From the NCBI GenBank assembly GCA_018000295.1, contig JAGNKE010000010.1, forward strand, positions 26,553 to 90,552: a stretch of 64,000 nucleotides of DNA, written 5' to 3'. This stretch comes from Alphaproteobacteria bacterium. Lineage in GTDB: Bacteria; Pseudomonadota; Alphaproteobacteria; Micavibrionales; Micavibrionaceae. Of this stretch, positions 1 to 9,599 are shown one piece after another. Numbering within the stretch: the first letter of the stretch is position 1; the number at the start of each line of letters is the position of its first letter. The notes beneath the pieces were generated by a model. The model did not search any database, was not told the DNA's origin, and saw only the letters and a program-made list of their open reading frames with translations. The position numbers and the translations under genes were made by a program.

Positions 1-1857
1 ATTAAGCAGGATTTGCCGGATCCTCGTCGGATCGCCGGAAACGATTTGAGGCAGCCCGTCTGCCATCTCAAGCTTAAGGTAAAGATTTTTCTGGGCCGCA
101 TGACCGGACATGAGGGTGACAACATCTTGCGCCAGTCGCGGCAGATCGAATGGAACATCTTCGATATCCATGCTTCCCCGTTCGATTTTCTCGAAATCGA
201 GAATATCGTTGAGAAGCGTCATCATCGTTTCACCGGATTTTTTGATCGTATCGACGTAATCGCTTTGGGTTTTATTAAGATTGGTGTCATTCAGTAGCGA
301 AACCATCCCCATGATCCCCGTCATCGGGGTGCGGATTTCATGGCTGACCACGGCCAGAAACGCAGATTTCGCCATGTTGGCGCGGTCGGCGACTTCCTTG
401 GCGTGACGCATTTCCTCGGCGCGTTGGATTTCTCTTTCCCGCAATTCGCTCATCAACTCGCGCTCACGCTCAATCACGCGCAAAAGGCGGGCCTGATCGG
501 CGGATTCTTTTGACTTCTGCAACCTGGCCAGAGCCTGCGAGTCATGCTTTTGACGAACGAGGTCTTGCTTTTTCTGCTCCTCCTCATATTTGAGAGCGCG
601 CAGACTGCCCGCGACAAAAAACGCGGCTTGCGGAACAAGCGAAAACCAGAACAGATTGACAATAAAAACACTCATCGGAAGGATCTCATATGCCCCTAGG
701 CAAAGAGCAGCGAATCCGCACAGATGAACAAGCCAGCCTGCACAGAAGAACTGGCTGCTCTCACGCATATTGGGGTTTAAAAAGTAGCAGATGGTGATGC
801 CAACCAGGAGGGAAACGCAAAGGCTTCCGGCAAAAAGCCCAAAGCCGAGGGCTCCCGGACCGAGAACGAAAAGATACAAACAGAAAGCCCCAACCACGAG
901 AGCGCACAACCCAAGAATGATAATATGCTCGACCGGGTGATCGCTGCCCTCGATGCGAAGGTAGGATTTAATATGCAGGAGCGCGAAAATAACGCCCGCG
1001 CTGTAGAGCCCGATCAGGAGAGGGCCGGAAACAAGCGAACCGCTCAGGAAGGTCTGGTTGAGAATAAAATAAAGAACACAAAGCGAGGCATAATAGAGGA
1101 GAAAAAATAAATAGGAGGACTGGCGCGTCATATACAAAAAGGTCGTAAACACGGCCATCACGATCACGAAGAAAAGCCCGCCCAGGAGTACGCTCAATTC
1201 GCCGGAGAGAAGAACGGACAGATATTTCTTCTGCGAAAGAACCTGGGGCGAGAAACTGATCGGAAAACCTTTATCGGGATGAAGATAAACGGCCAGAAGA
1301 TTAGTGGCCTTAGGCTTCAGGGTTAAGGGAAGGGAAGGTCCGAGAAACACTTGCGCGGGGTCTTGCGCGTACGGCCCCGGAACACCGGGAAGTTTTAACC
1401 CGGGCGAAAGTGCGAAGACGGTGCCCGTGGTCACGTTCATAACCATGACCGAACGGGCAAGCGCCATCCGGCCGCCCAGCGCATTGGAAAAATCCAGAAC
1501 CCATTCGTCCTCGTCCGTGGAGTTCTCCAGTTCAAACAAAATCCAGAAAGGGGCATCGGAAAGCGGAAGATAAAGGAGATCGGACTCGGATTTATCCCCT
1601 TTCAGCCCCTTCGTTTGAAAATTCTCAACAAGGGTATTGAGGCTCACGGTTCCATTCGGATCGGGAGTAACATAGCTGTAGGAGCCGACTGTGAACTTTT
1701 GCGATGGATCCGTCAATTTCAGCACATCGGCAAAAGCGGAGCCGGAAGTAAGCACGATCAAAAAGCCAAACAGAAGCGCTGTCAGACCGCGCAAAGATAA
1801 TGCCAGAGGTCTGACAGGCGGAGGATGGCCCGGAAACTGTTTGATAAGATTAAACAT
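1..1857 (-). CDS. 7TM-DISM sensor histidine kinase (C-terminus beyond window)
   Basis: Reading the minus strand from ATG at 1857 gives 619 open codons that run off the left edge, so the catalytic ATPase domain and anything after it lie outside the window. The order seen is a signal peptide (about residues 1-45), a periplasmic beta-rich region, about seven hydrophobic segments, a charged coiled coil, and a HisKA helix with the phospho-acceptor in [15 protein letters not shown] (His near residue 506). This matches 7TMR-DISM sensor kinases, which sense an unknown extracytoplasmic ligand and phosphorylate a partner or an attached receiver. Whether it is hybrid cannot be told. No strong ribosome binding site precedes the ATG, and the frame stays open upstream to 1984. 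Confidence 0.85.
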   Translation of the reverse strand, partial: MFNLIKQFPGHPPPVRPLALSLRGLTALLFGFLIVLTSGSAFADVLKLTDPSQKFTVGSYSYVTPDPNGTVSLNTLVENFQTKGLKGDKSESDLLYLPLSDAPFWILFELENSTDEDEWVLDFSNALGGRMALARSVMVMNVTTGTVFALSPGLKLPGVPGPYAQDPAQVFLGPSLPLTLKPKATNLLAVYLHPDKGFPISFSPQVLSQKKYLSVLLSGELSVLLGGLFFVIVMAVFTTFLYMTRQSSYLFFLLYYASLCVLYFILNQTFLSGSLVSGPLLIGLYSAGVIFALLHIKSYLRIEGSDHPVEHIIILGLCALVVGAFCLYLFVLGPGALGFGLFAGSLCVSLLVGITICYFLNPNMRESSQFFCAGWLVHLCGFAALCLGAYEILPMSVFIVNLFWFSLVPQAAFFVAGSLRALKYEEEQKKQDLVRQKHDSQALARLQKSKESADQARLLRVIERERELMSELREREIQRAEEMRHAKEVADRANMAKSAFLAVVSHEIRTPMTGIMGMVSLLNDTNLNKTQSDYVDTIKKSGETMMTLLNDILDFEKIERGSMDIEDVPFDLPRLAQDVVTLMSGHAAQKNLYLKLEMADGLPQIVSGDPTRIRQILLN

Positions 1858-1983
1858 CGTCCCGAAAAATGCGAAAATTGCCCCGAATAACGCAGAGAAC
1901 GCAGAAAGGTATCTTCACCCGGTAGTGTGAACCCAAAAGGTTAAGGTTTGCTTAGGATAAGGGGGCAGAAAAGCTTGATTTTG

Positions 1984-2139
1984 TTACGTAAAATCAATAA
2001 AAGCCAGCGCCAGCACGATAAGAACAACGCACGTGACAACGACAACGGTCTTCGATACGCAGGCAAAGGAATGCCACATGTCCTGAGCCTTTTTCAGCTC
2101 TTGCGGATCGACGTCAACCGCCTGAGAATGTTCACCCAT
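1984..2139 (-). CDS. aa3-type cytochrome c oxidase subunit IV
   Basis: A 51-residue protein with a strong ribosome binding site (AAGGAGG) before its ATG. A short polar N-terminus is followed by WHSFACVSKT and one hydrophobic helix ending LALAFIDFT. This layout (a Trp/Phe-containing segment, then a single membrane helix) fits the small bacterial aa3 oxidase subunit IV family of Alphaproteobacteria, which packs against the catalytic subunits in the inner membrane. No other oxidase gene is nearby, as is usual for this subunit. The call rests on length, topology and motif only; another one-helix membrane peptide is possible. Confidence 0.65.
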   Translation of the reverse strand: MGEHSQAVDVDPQELKKAQDMWHSFACVSKTVVVVTCVVLIVLALAFIDFT

Positions 2140-2195
2140 AGCCTGCCTCCTTAAAAACATCTGCTCTTATGAATAAACTGAATCGGCCGGACCTT

Positions 2196-2798
2196 TCAAG
2201 CCGGATTCCCCCTGCGGCGCAGGTCTTCACACACAATCCGCACCGCCTCGGGATAGGCCAGATGCTCCTGCTCCAGAACCCGCGCCGCCAGAGTCTCCGG
2301 CGTATCACCGGACAATAGGGGAACCCGCTTCTGCACGATGATCGGCCCGCTATCCATCTCGGGGACGACATAATGAACCGTGCAGCCAGCTTCCTTTTTC
2401 CCGTCCGCCAGCGCCCGCGCATGGGTGTTCAGCCCCTTGTAGTCGGGCAGCAGGGACGGGTGGATATTGATCATCCGCCCCGGCCACAACTGAACGAAAT
2501 CGGCGGTCAGCACCCGCATGAACCCGGCCAGAACCACCAGATCGGCCCCGGATTTTACGATTTCCCTCTGCATGGCCTCTTCGAAGGTACGCCGGTCGGC
2601 ATACGCTTTATGATCGACCACAACCGCAGGAATCTGGGCGTCCCTTGCATATTCAAGCCCCTCGGCCCCCGACCGGCTGGACAGCACAAGACAGATATTC
2701 GCAGGAAACGTGGGATCGCGGCACGCATGGATGAGGGCATTGAGATTGCTCCCCCGCCCGGAGATCAGAACGGCGATTTTCAGCCTTTCGCCGCCCAT
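2196..2798 (-). CDS. purN: Phosphoribosylglycinamide formyltransferase PurN
   Basis: A 200-residue cytoplasmic enzyme that transfers a formyl group from 10-formyltetrahydrofolate to glycinamide ribonucleotide, the third step of purine synthesis. The phosphate-binding SGRGSN is at residues 13-18. The catalytic Asn and His are in INIHPSLLP (N111, H113), and the catalytic Asp is in MDSGPII (D149). Length is normal for the family. Its start lies 19 bp inside the 3' end of purM on the same strand, so the two are transcribed together and translation is probably coupled. Confidence 0.97.
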   Translation of the reverse strand: MGGERLKIAVLISGRGSNLNALIHACRDPTFPANICLVLSSRSGAEGLEYARDAQIPAVVVDHKAYADRRTFEEAMQREIVKSGADLVVLAGFMRVLTADFVQLWPGRMINIHPSLLPDYKGLNTHARALADGKKEAGCTVHYVVPEMDSGPIIVQKRVPLLSGDTPETLAARVLEQEHLAYPEAVRIVCEDLRRRGNPA

Positions 2799-3889
2799 GC
2801 TGTATCCATATGGTCGATGGTAATGGCAGGGCCACCCGCCGGACGCGGCTCGATGACTCCAATACGGCTGACCGTCTCGCCCTGCTTTTCAAGAGTTTTC
2901 TGGACTTCGTCAGCCTGCGCGGGCGCGCAGAGGACGACCATCCCGATCCCGCAATTCAGCGTCCGCGCCAGATCCTCGTTTTCAAGCCTTCCAACAGCTT
3001 TAAGCCAGCCGAAAACCGCAGGCAAATCCCAGCTCTTTGCATCCAGCCGCACAGCAAGATGATCGGGAACCACCCGAGGGATATTCTCGCTCAGACCCCC
3101 GCCCGTGATGTGCGCCAGCCCCCTGATGGCGGGCGACCCGGTGGAATCGTTAATTTTAAGCGCAGCCAGCAGGGGCCGCACATAAATCCGCGTCGGCACC
3201 AGCAGCGCGTCGGCAAGGCTTAGGCTCCCGCGCCCGTCGGTGAACGGAGCAGGGGAGTCATAGCGCAGCCCGCAATCCTTCACGATCTTCCGCACCAGCG
3301 AATAGCCGTTGGAATGAACCCCGCTGGAGGCCAGGCCCAGAACGATATCCCCCGCCTGCATGGTTTCCCCGCTGATGACGCGCTTCCGGTTGACGGCCCC
3401 GACGGAAAACCCCGCAAGGTCGTAATCTCCTTGCGCGTAAAGCCCAGGCATTTCAGCAGTTTCCCCGCCAATCAGCGCGCATCCGGCCTGTGCGCACCCC
3501 TCGGCGATCCCCTGAATGACGGCCTCGGCCACGCGGTTAGTCAGTCGCCCCGTTGCGAAATAATCGAGGAAAAACAACGGCTCAGCCCCCTGAACGACCA
3601 GATCGTTCACGCACATCGCCACAAGGTCGATCCCGATCGTGTCATGTCGGTTGCATTCGATGGCGATTTTGATTTTCGTTCCAACTCCGTCGGTGGAGGA
3701 GACAAGGATCGGATCGTCATATCCCGCGGCTTTCAGATCAAAAAGCGCCCCGAAACCGCCGATGGAGGACATGACACCGCTTCTCCGGGTCTTCCCGACC
3801 ATACCCTTGATCCGCTCGACAAGGTCGGCGGCGGCGTCAATATCGACCCCGGCGTCCTTGTAGGCGCTGTTTTTACTCGCTTCTTTCAT
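2780..3889 (-). CDS. purM: Phosphoribosylformylglycinamidine cyclo-ligase PurM
   Basis: A 369-residue AIR synthetase, which closes the imidazole ring in purine synthesis using ATP. The N-terminal half holds the conserved substrate-loop motif STDGVGTK (near residues 64-71), followed by GIDLVAMCVNDLVVQGAEPLF in the ATP-binding fold typical of PurM. It is slightly longer than the usual 340-350 residues because of a short N-terminal extension. It is first in a purM-purN operon and divergent from the DUF2066 gene, with a 65-bp gap that must hold both promoters. Confidence 0.97.
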   Translation of the reverse strand: MKEASKNSAYKDAGVDIDAAADLVERIKGMVGKTRRSGVMSSIGGFGALFDLKAAGYDDPILVSSTDGVGTKIKIAIECNRHDTIGIDLVAMCVNDLVVQGAEPLFFLDYFATGRLTNRVAEAVIQGIAEGCAQAGCALIGGETAEMPGLYAQGDYDLAGFSVGAVNRKRVISGETMQAGDIVLGLASSGVHSNGYSLVRKIVKDCGLRYDSPAPFTDGRGSLSLADALLVPTRIYVRPLLAALKINDSTGSPAIRGLAHITGGGLSENIPRVVPDHLAVRLDAKSWDLPAVFGWLKAVGRLENEDLARTLNCGIGMVVLCAPAQADEVQKTLEKQGETVSRIGVIEPRPAGGPAITIDHMDTAWAAKG

Positions 3890-3954
3890 GTTGCCCTGTC
3901 ATATGAGGATCGCTATAAACTAAAACAAACCGCTAATTCTTCGGATCGATAAAT

Positions 3955-5265
3955 ATGGGCATATCCTATACGGCAAGCTACGGCAAGAACGCAATAATCG
4001 GCGCTCTTTTTCTTCTGGGCGTTCTTTTGTGGACGGCAGGGGGGCAGGCGCACGCCGCAGAAACCTCTCTGACCGTCGAAAACGTGACGGTGGATGTCAC
4101 CGCCGAAAATTCCGTGGCCGCCCGCGACAAGGCCTTCGAGGAAGCGCAGTTAAAAGCCTTCAAGATGTTGGCCGACCGTCTGGTGAGCGAGGGGAAAATC
4201 AGCGGCTACCGTACGCCCGATCCGATCACGATTGGCTCGATGGTCAAGGACTTCGAGGTCACGAACGAAAAACTCTCCGCCGTCCGTTATGTGGGCACCT
4301 ACACTTTTCGCTTCCGCGAAGCGGCGGTAAAAAAATATTTTTCACTCTCCAATCTGGATGTGGCGGGTGCAACTCCGACAACCTCATCGCCGGAAAATAC
4401 CGAAACAAAAACCGCGCAGCCTCTGCTCGTTCTTCCCTTTTATCGTGTCGGCCAAAGCCTGAAGGTCTGGCAGGAGGGAAATTTATGGCTGCAGGCTTGG
4501 GGCCGTGACTTGAAGGCCGATGCCCGGCCCGTGGAAATTCCCATCGGCGACCTGATGGACGTCGCCGATATCGGGGAGACGGAGGGCGTCAGCTTCAGCC
4601 CGAACGGCCTCGCCCGGATGCAAAAGCGTTACGGCGCGGGAGACGCGGCGATAATCGTGGCCGCGGCGGATGACCGTCTGGCCGCCATAAAAGGCGATTC
4701 TTCTCCGGCGTCGGGGGTGCTGACCCTGACATTCTACCGCACCGACCGCCGCCGCGCCGAGGCGGTTTACGAATTGGCCCTGACCCCGAACGCAGGCGAA
4801 AGCCGCGCACAGTTTTTCGCCCGCGCGGTTTCCTTGGCCTACGGGGTGCTGAACGGCAACTGGAAAGCGAAGACGATAAAAGCCGCGGGCGGTCCCTCGC
4901 GGATGTATGTCGTTCATATTCCGATCAAGTCGATCGCCCAGTGGGTCAAGGTGCAGCAGGCGTTGCGCGGTACCTCGGGCGTAAGCCAGATGTCGGTGCT
5001 GTCCTTGAAGCCGCGGGAGGCGTTCGTGCGCTTTAGCTTCGGCGGTGACGCCGCCGCCCTGCGTGAGGCGCTGGCCAATTCGGGCATGAGCCTCGGCCAA
5101 CCTTACGCGAGTTCCTCCGTACCGCGCTTTTCCGGCCCCGGCAATTCCACGACCGGAAAGGAAATTTATGACATAACCGTTGAGGATTCCCGGCCCGCCT
5201 CCTTCTACCGCGCACCGGAACCTTCTGCAGGGGGCGCGCAGGAGCAGGGCGTCCACACATTCTAA
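3955..5265 (+). CDS. DUF2066 domain protein, exported
   Basis: A 436-residue protein with a hydrophobic N-terminal segment ending in GGQAHAAET, which looks like a signal peptide with cleavage near residue 34. The following region (ENVTVDVTAENSVAARDKAFEEAQLKAF) matches the start of DUF2066 proteins, which are commonly found next to purM, perM and hda genes in Proteobacteria. The molecular function is unknown. It sits upstream of the PerM-like permease and hdaA in the same direction and probably shares their transcript. The family call is from recognition of sequence and context. Confidence 0.8.
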   Translation: MGISYTASYGKNAIIGALFLLGVLLWTAGGQAHAAETSLTVENVTVDVTAENSVAARDKAFEEAQLKAFKMLADRLVSEGKISGYRTPDPITIGSMVKDFEVTNEKLSAVRYVGTYTFRFREAAVKKYFSLSNLDVAGATPTTSSPENTETKTAQPLLVLPFYRVGQSLKVWQEGNLWLQAWGRDLKADARPVEIPIGDLMDVADIGETEGVSFSPNGLARMQKRYGAGDAAIIVAAADDRLAAIKGDSSPASGVLTLTFYRTDRRRAEAVYELALTPNAGESRAQFFARAVSLAYGVLNGNWKAKTIKAAGGPSRMYVVHIPIKSIAQWVKVQQALRGTSGVSQMSVLSLKPREAFVRFSFGGDAAALREALANSGMSLGQPYASSSVPRFSGPGNSTTGKEIYDITVEDSRPASFYRAPEPSAGGAQEQGVHTF

Positions 5266-5323
5266 AGCAACTCGCGTTCTATTCTTCTCAACCACCGAAT
5301 AAGGACAGGCTGCGCGCTTCATT

Positions 5324-6493
5324 ATGACCTACACACCGCTCAAACCGAAAACGCACCTCATCTTTTGGACGGCCGCAACCGCCGCTTTCGTCCTGATCGT
5401 CTTTTTGCTTAAGACGGTCTTGCTGCCGTTCGTTCTCGGTCTGGCCATCGCCTACCTCCTGAATCCCTTCGTCACCGAACTGGGCAAAGCCGGGTTGTCG
5501 CGCAGCCTCGCATCTCTTCTGATCCTGGGCGGCTTTGTTCTCTGTGTTTTAGCCCTGGGCGCGGTGCTGCTTCCGGCCCTTGTCCGCGAATCCGCCGATT
5601 TGATCCAGAATGCACCCGATTATGTCCGCCACCTGATCGAAACCCTAAAACCCTTAATGACCCGCATCGAGGGGCTTCTGGGTATGACCCACGAGGAAGC
5701 CGTGGATAATCTGATGAAAAACGGCAGCGGTCCGGCGGTCAAAACCCTCGATATCCTCGCCCGTAATCTTCTGGCGGGCGGGCAGGCGGTGATCGACGCC
5801 ATTTCCGTGATCGTCATCATGCCCATCGTCGCCTATTTCCTGATGAAGGACTGGCCGGATGTGACCGCCTGGATTCACGGCCTCATTCCCCGCCACGCCG
5901 AAGAGTCCGTCAACGGCATCCTTAAGAATATCGACGCAAAACTCTCCGGCTTCGTCCGCGGCCAGCTGACCGTCGCGCTCATTCTCGGCGTAGCCTACGC
6001 GCTAGCCCTGACACTCGCGGGCCTGAAATACGGCTTCATGATCGGCCTCGGTTCCGGCGCGCTCTCCATCATCCCGATGGTCGGCTCGGCAGTGGGGCTG
6101 GTCCTCAGTATCGCCGTGGCATGGTTCCAGTCAGGCAATCTCGCCTTCGTGCTTTTGATCGGCGGCATTTTCATCGCCGGACAGATCATCGAAGGCAATC
6201 TCCTGACTCCCAAACTGATCGGCGACAGCGTCGGCCTCCATCCGCTCTGGATTTTTTTCGCCCTCATGGCTGGCGCCAGCCTGCTCGGAGTCCTCGGAAT
6301 GTTTCTCGCCGTTCCTGTGACCGCCTCGATCGGAGTCGTCACATCCTTTCTTCTTCAAAAATACAAGGACAGCCGTTACTATAACGACTTGATCCCCGAG
6401 TCGTCCGGCGGCCCTGCGAACGGCAGGAAAGCCGCCAGAGGCAGAAAAAAGAAACTTTCGCCCGAAAATGAGCCCGCTCCGCCCGCAGGATAG
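5324..6493 (+). CDS. AI-2E family transporter (PerM-like permease)
   Basis: A 389-residue inner-membrane protein with about eight hydrophobic segments, a soluble helical loop around residues 75-165, and a basic C-terminal tail (GRKAARGRKKK). The organisation, including the conserved GLKYGFMIGLGSGALSIIP and GNLLTPKLIGDSVGLHPL regions, is that of the AI-2E/PerM exporter family. The substrate cannot be inferred: members include the autoinducer-2 exporter TqsA and Na+/H+ antiporters. Its 3' end overlaps the start of hdaA by 26 bp, which implies coupled expression. Confidence 0.9.
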   Translation: MTYTPLKPKTHLIFWTAATAAFVLIVFLLKTVLLPFVLGLAIAYLLNPFVTELGKAGLSRSLASLLILGGFVLCVLALGAVLLPALVRESADLIQNAPDYVRHLIETLKPLMTRIEGLLGMTHEEAVDNLMKNGSGPAVKTLDILARNLLAGGQAVIDAISVIVIMPIVAYFLMKDWPDVTAWIHGLIPRHAEESVNGILKNIDAKLSGFVRGQLTVALILGVAYALALTLAGLKYGFMIGLGSGALSIIPMVGSAVGLVLSIAVAWFQSGNLAFVLLIGGIFIAGQIIEGNLLTPKLIGDSVGLHPLWIFFALMAGASLLGVLGMFLAVPVTASIGVVTSFLLQKYKDSRYYNDLIPESSGGPANGRKAARGRKKKLSPENEPAPPAG

Positions 6494-7187
6494 CGAGAAT
6501 AAAACCCCGACCCAGATTCCCTTCGATCTCGGCGTCCGCACCGCGATGGGCCGTTCGGATTTTTTGATTGGACCGAGCAACGAATCCGCCGTCGGCTGGA
6601 TCGACCGCTGGCCGGATTGGCCCGCACCCATGCTCACCCTTCACGGCCCCGCCGCCAGTGGCAAGACGCATCTCTGTGCGGTCTGGTCCGCCGTGTCCGA
6701 GGCCGGCTTCATCAAACCTGAACGCCTTATACACGACAGCGCCGACCTCCTTTTTGAAAGCGGCCCGGCCCTCATCCTCGACGGTATCGACCCGTGGATC
6801 GGCGACCGCGAGGCGGAAACCGCGCTTTTCCATCTCTATAATCTAATGCGCGAGGAACAACGCACGATGCTCGTCACCATGCGGATCGCGCCCTCTGCGC
6901 TCGATTTCGCCATCCCCGATCTGGCCTCACGTTTCCGCGCCGCGCCGATGGTGACGATCCATCCGCCGGATGAAACGCTTCTGGCCGCCATTCTCATCAA
7001 GCAGTTCGCCGACCGCCAGATCAGGGTGGGTGAGGACGTGATCGCTTACGTTCTCCCGCGCATGGAGCGCTCATTCGCCGCCGCCCGCGAAATCGTCGCA
7101 CGGGCCGACCGCCTCGCTTTGGTTGAAAAAAGCCGCATATCCATAGCGCTGATGCGAAAAATTCTCGCCGATCTTCAATCGGAATAA
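6468..7187 (+). CDS. hdaA: DnaA-related regulator HdaA
   Basis: A 239-residue AAA+ protein related to DnaA domain III. The N-terminal QIPFDL (residues 17-22) fits the clamp-binding motif that tethers Hda to the DNA polymerase sliding clamp. A Walker A-like GPAASGKTH follows near residue 62, and ALILDGID is the Walker B. The DNA-binding domain of DnaA is absent, as expected. In Caulobacter HdaA promotes ATP hydrolysis on DnaA and so limits re-initiation. It overlaps the perM-like gene, a common alphaproteobacterial arrangement. Confidence 0.9.
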   Translation: MSPLRPQDSENKTPTQIPFDLGVRTAMGRSDFLIGPSNESAVGWIDRWPDWPAPMLTLHGPAASGKTHLCAVWSAVSEAGFIKPERLIHDSADLLFESGPALILDGIDPWIGDREAETALFHLYNLMREEQRTMLVTMRIAPSALDFAIPDLASRFRAAPMVTIHPPDETLLAAILIKQFADRQIRVGEDVIAYVLPRMERSFAAAREIVARADRLALVEKSRISIALMRKILADLQSE

Positions 7188-7191
7188 AGCC

Positions 7192-7755
7192 TCACGTCCA
7201 CCGCGCCGGCGTCGAAGGCGCGTTATAATCCAGCGGATCCATGAAATCGGTCAGTTCAAGCCCGCCGGGTTGCACCTCGGCCCAATCATCGCCCGCAAAC
7301 GAAAAAACCGCGAGCGTCCCCGGCCTGAATCCTTCATTGAGCCTCTGGACGAGAGACTCGCCGCCGCGCCCGGTCAGAAGTTTTGCTAGCTGTCCGATTC
7401 CGGGATTATGGCCGGAAAGGATCACCTGTTCGAAGGAGGGGCTGACCTTCTGAATCGTGGCCAGAAGATCTCCGGGTGATCCCGTATATAAAATCATCGG
7501 CCGCGAAATATCCGTGAGGGTAATCCGCTCCTCGATCGGTTCCAGAGTCTGCCGCGTCCGTACAGCGGGCGAACACAAAGCATAGTCCGGCAAATACCCC
7601 TTCAATCGCATAATGGCGGCCAGAGCCTTCGCGTCCTCGACGCCGCGGGGAGCCAACGCCCGCTTGATGTCCTCCCCGCCGCTTTCCGCCGGCAGAGCCA
7701 GCGCATGGCGTAAAAGATAAAGCCTCTTGGAAAGATTTTCGGAATCGGAAGTCAT
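7192..7755 (-). CDS. SixA-like histidine phosphatase
   Basis: A 187-residue member of the histidine phosphatase superfamily. The catalytic RHA motif is near the N-terminus in LYLLRHALALP, and a second active-site histidine lies in ILSGHNPGIG. Length and the short N-terminus resemble SixA, which dephosphorylates phosphohistidine on signalling or phosphotransferase proteins; the substrate here is not known. Its start overlaps the stop of rnd by four bases (ATGA), so the two genes are translationally coupled. It converges on hdaA with a 4-bp gap. Confidence 0.85.
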   Translation of the reverse strand: MTSDSENLSKRLYLLRHALALPAESGGEDIKRALAPRGVEDAKALAAIMRLKGYLPDYALCSPAVRTRQTLEPIEERITLTDISRPMILYTGSPGDLLATIQKVSPSFEQVILSGHNPGIGQLAKLLTGRGGESLVQRLNEGFRPGTLAVFSFAGDDWAEVQPGGLELTDFMDPLDYNAPSTPARWT

Positions 7756-8921
7756 GAGGACCGCCTCAATTCCTCCACGGGAAACTTGGTGATCTTATCG
7801 CCTGAAAGCCCGATGGCCAGCTTCCCGGCTTTCAGGGCCAGCGCGTCCTCACCGAAAATCTCTCGCCGCCATCCGCTCAGAGCCGGAACATCCGCCGCAT
7901 CGTCCAGCACGATAGCCTCCAGATCGTCCTGCGAGGCGATCAACTTGGAGGCGACCCCATGCTCGGAACTCTGGATTTTTAAAAGCATCTTGAGGATATC
8001 CAGCGTAGCGGCGGCCTGCGGCGGCAGAATTTTCCGTTTCTCGACCGTTGGCCAATCGTCCTTGGGACTCTCCAACGCGGTCTTTATACTCTCCAGCAAA
8101 GCCTCGCCGATCCGTCCGTTCGCGTGATCTTTCGGCATATTGCGGATTTTCAGAAGCTGCTCTTTCGTGCGCGGCGCCTGCGAGGCCAGATCGGCCAGTG
8201 TCTCGTCGCGGATCATCCAGTTTTTGGGAATATCGCGCTCCTGCGCCGCCTTCTCCCGCCACGCCGCCACTTCGCGTAAAACGGCCAGCGTCTTCCGGCT
8301 GGGCGACCGCAGTTTAATCCGCTTCCACGCCTCGTAGGGATCGTTGCTGTAGGTCGAGGGATCGCTGAGGATGTCCTCCTCCTGTAACAGCCACGAAACA
8401 CGCCCGCGCCGCTCCAGTTCTTTTGAAAGATGAACATAAATATCGCACAGATGCGTGACATCGCCCAGCGCATAGGAAAGTTGGCGGTCGGTGAGCGGAC
8501 GGTGCGACCAGTCCATGAACTGCGCGCTTTTATCGATGCTTTTCTTGGCGATATCCTGCACCAGGCTGTTATACCCGACAGAATCGCCGTACCCGCAGAC
8601 CATCGCCGCGATTTGCGTATCGAAGAACGGCGCGACGACTCCGCCGGTCAGATTGTAAAAGATTTCCAGATCCTGCCGCGCCGCGTGAAAGACCTTGAGA
8701 ACCTTCTTGTTGCCGATCAGGTCAAAAAGCGGTGAAAGGTCGATATCCTTGGAAAGCGGGTCGATCACGGCGGCGTTTTTGTCCGGCCCGCTGAGTTGCA
8801 CGAGGCAAAGCTTGGGGTAATAGGTCTTCTCTCGCAGAAACTCGGTATCGATCGTGATAAAAGGCGACTCGGAGAGCTTATGGCAAAGTTCGGCAACGCC
8901 TGCGGATGTGGTAACAATCAT
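7752..8921 (-). CDS. rnd: Ribonuclease D
   Basis: A 389-residue 3'-5' exoribonuclease that trims tRNA precursors. The DEDD exonuclease domain occupies about residues 1-180: DTEFLRE supplies the first acidic pair, and QLSYALGDVTHL has the conserved Tyr-Asp end of the motif. An HRDC domain follows (about residues 205-290). The C-terminal part is less conserved. It is first in an operon with the SixA-like gene and starts at an ATG close to the hypothetical gene upstream. Confidence 0.95.
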   Translation of the reverse strand: MIVTTSAGVAELCHKLSESPFITIDTEFLREKTYYPKLCLVQLSGPDKNAAVIDPLSKDIDLSPLFDLIGNKKVLKVFHAARQDLEIFYNLTGGVVAPFFDTQIAAMVCGYGDSVGYNSLVQDIAKKSIDKSAQFMDWSHRPLTDRQLSYALGDVTHLCDIYVHLSKELERRGRVSWLLQEEDILSDPSTYSNDPYEAWKRIKLRSPSRKTLAVLREVAAWREKAAQERDIPKNWMIRDETLADLASQAPRTKEQLLKIRNMPKDHANGRIGEALLESIKTALESPKDDWPTVEKRKILPPQAAATLDILKMLLKIQSSEHGVASKLIASQDDLEAIVLDDAADVPALSGWRREIFGEDALALKAGKLAIGLSGDKITKFPVEELRRSS

Positions 8922-9026
8922 TCGTTTTATCTGATGCCTAAGTCATAACCCGCGGCCATGATTGCAGAACGGGGCGTCAGCGTCCAGCCGCAAATTCATA
9001 AAAATAGAGCAAAAAAAAGCAACAGA

Positions 9027-9416
9027 TCACGCCACGCTGCGTCCGAAGCCCTTCTTGTAGATGACTTCTTCGTAATTCTTGAGCTTGACGAGAATCTTAT
9101 CAAGCACACGAGCATGGCGCTCGGCGGGTTCGCGCTGGTTCGGCGCATAGAAATCCAAGCCGTTATGGATCAGCCGCACAAGCTGCTCGATATTCCCGAT
9201 AACTGTTTGCAGGGTGCTGACCGCAGAGGAATCAAGTCCTTGCACCTGCCCGAGCAGGCCAGCATTGACATCCAGTGCCTTGACGACCGGCTTCTGGAAA
9301 TCGGGAAACGGCGAAAAAAACGCCGACATCTCATCGCGCATCTTCAGTAATCGGTAAGATAAATCCTGAAATTCGCGCTTGGTTTGTAAATTTTCGCTGC
9401 TCAAAACGCCGCGCAT
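9027..9416 (-). CDS. Hypothetical protein, helical
   Basis: A 129-residue soluble protein without recognised family. It looks mainly helical and polar, with a repeated heptad feel between residues 8 and 40 and a basic C-terminus (YKKGFGRSVA). There is no signal peptide or membrane segment. It is transcribed away from aspS, upstream of rnd on the same strand with about 105 bp between. No motif suggests a function. Confidence 0.6.
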   Translation of the reverse strand: MRGVLSSENLQTKREFQDLSYRLLKMRDEMSAFFSPFPDFQKPVVKALDVNAGLLGQVQGLDSSAVSTLQTVIGNIEQLVRLIHNGLDFYAPNQREPAERHARVLDKILVKLKNYEEVIYKKGFGRSVA

Positions 9417-9599
9417 CTCTTTAATTCCTTAAAATATTAATCCTGAATACTTGTAATAGCCCCAAAATATAGTTTTTTTTCCGCAAATGTCAAATTCCAC
9501 GCAAAAGCAGGGGAAAAACCACCCAAAAACCCTTTTGAGAAAGCGGCGCTTATGCATTATAACCAAGTCTAACTGTCGAAAATAAAAGGATAAAAAACG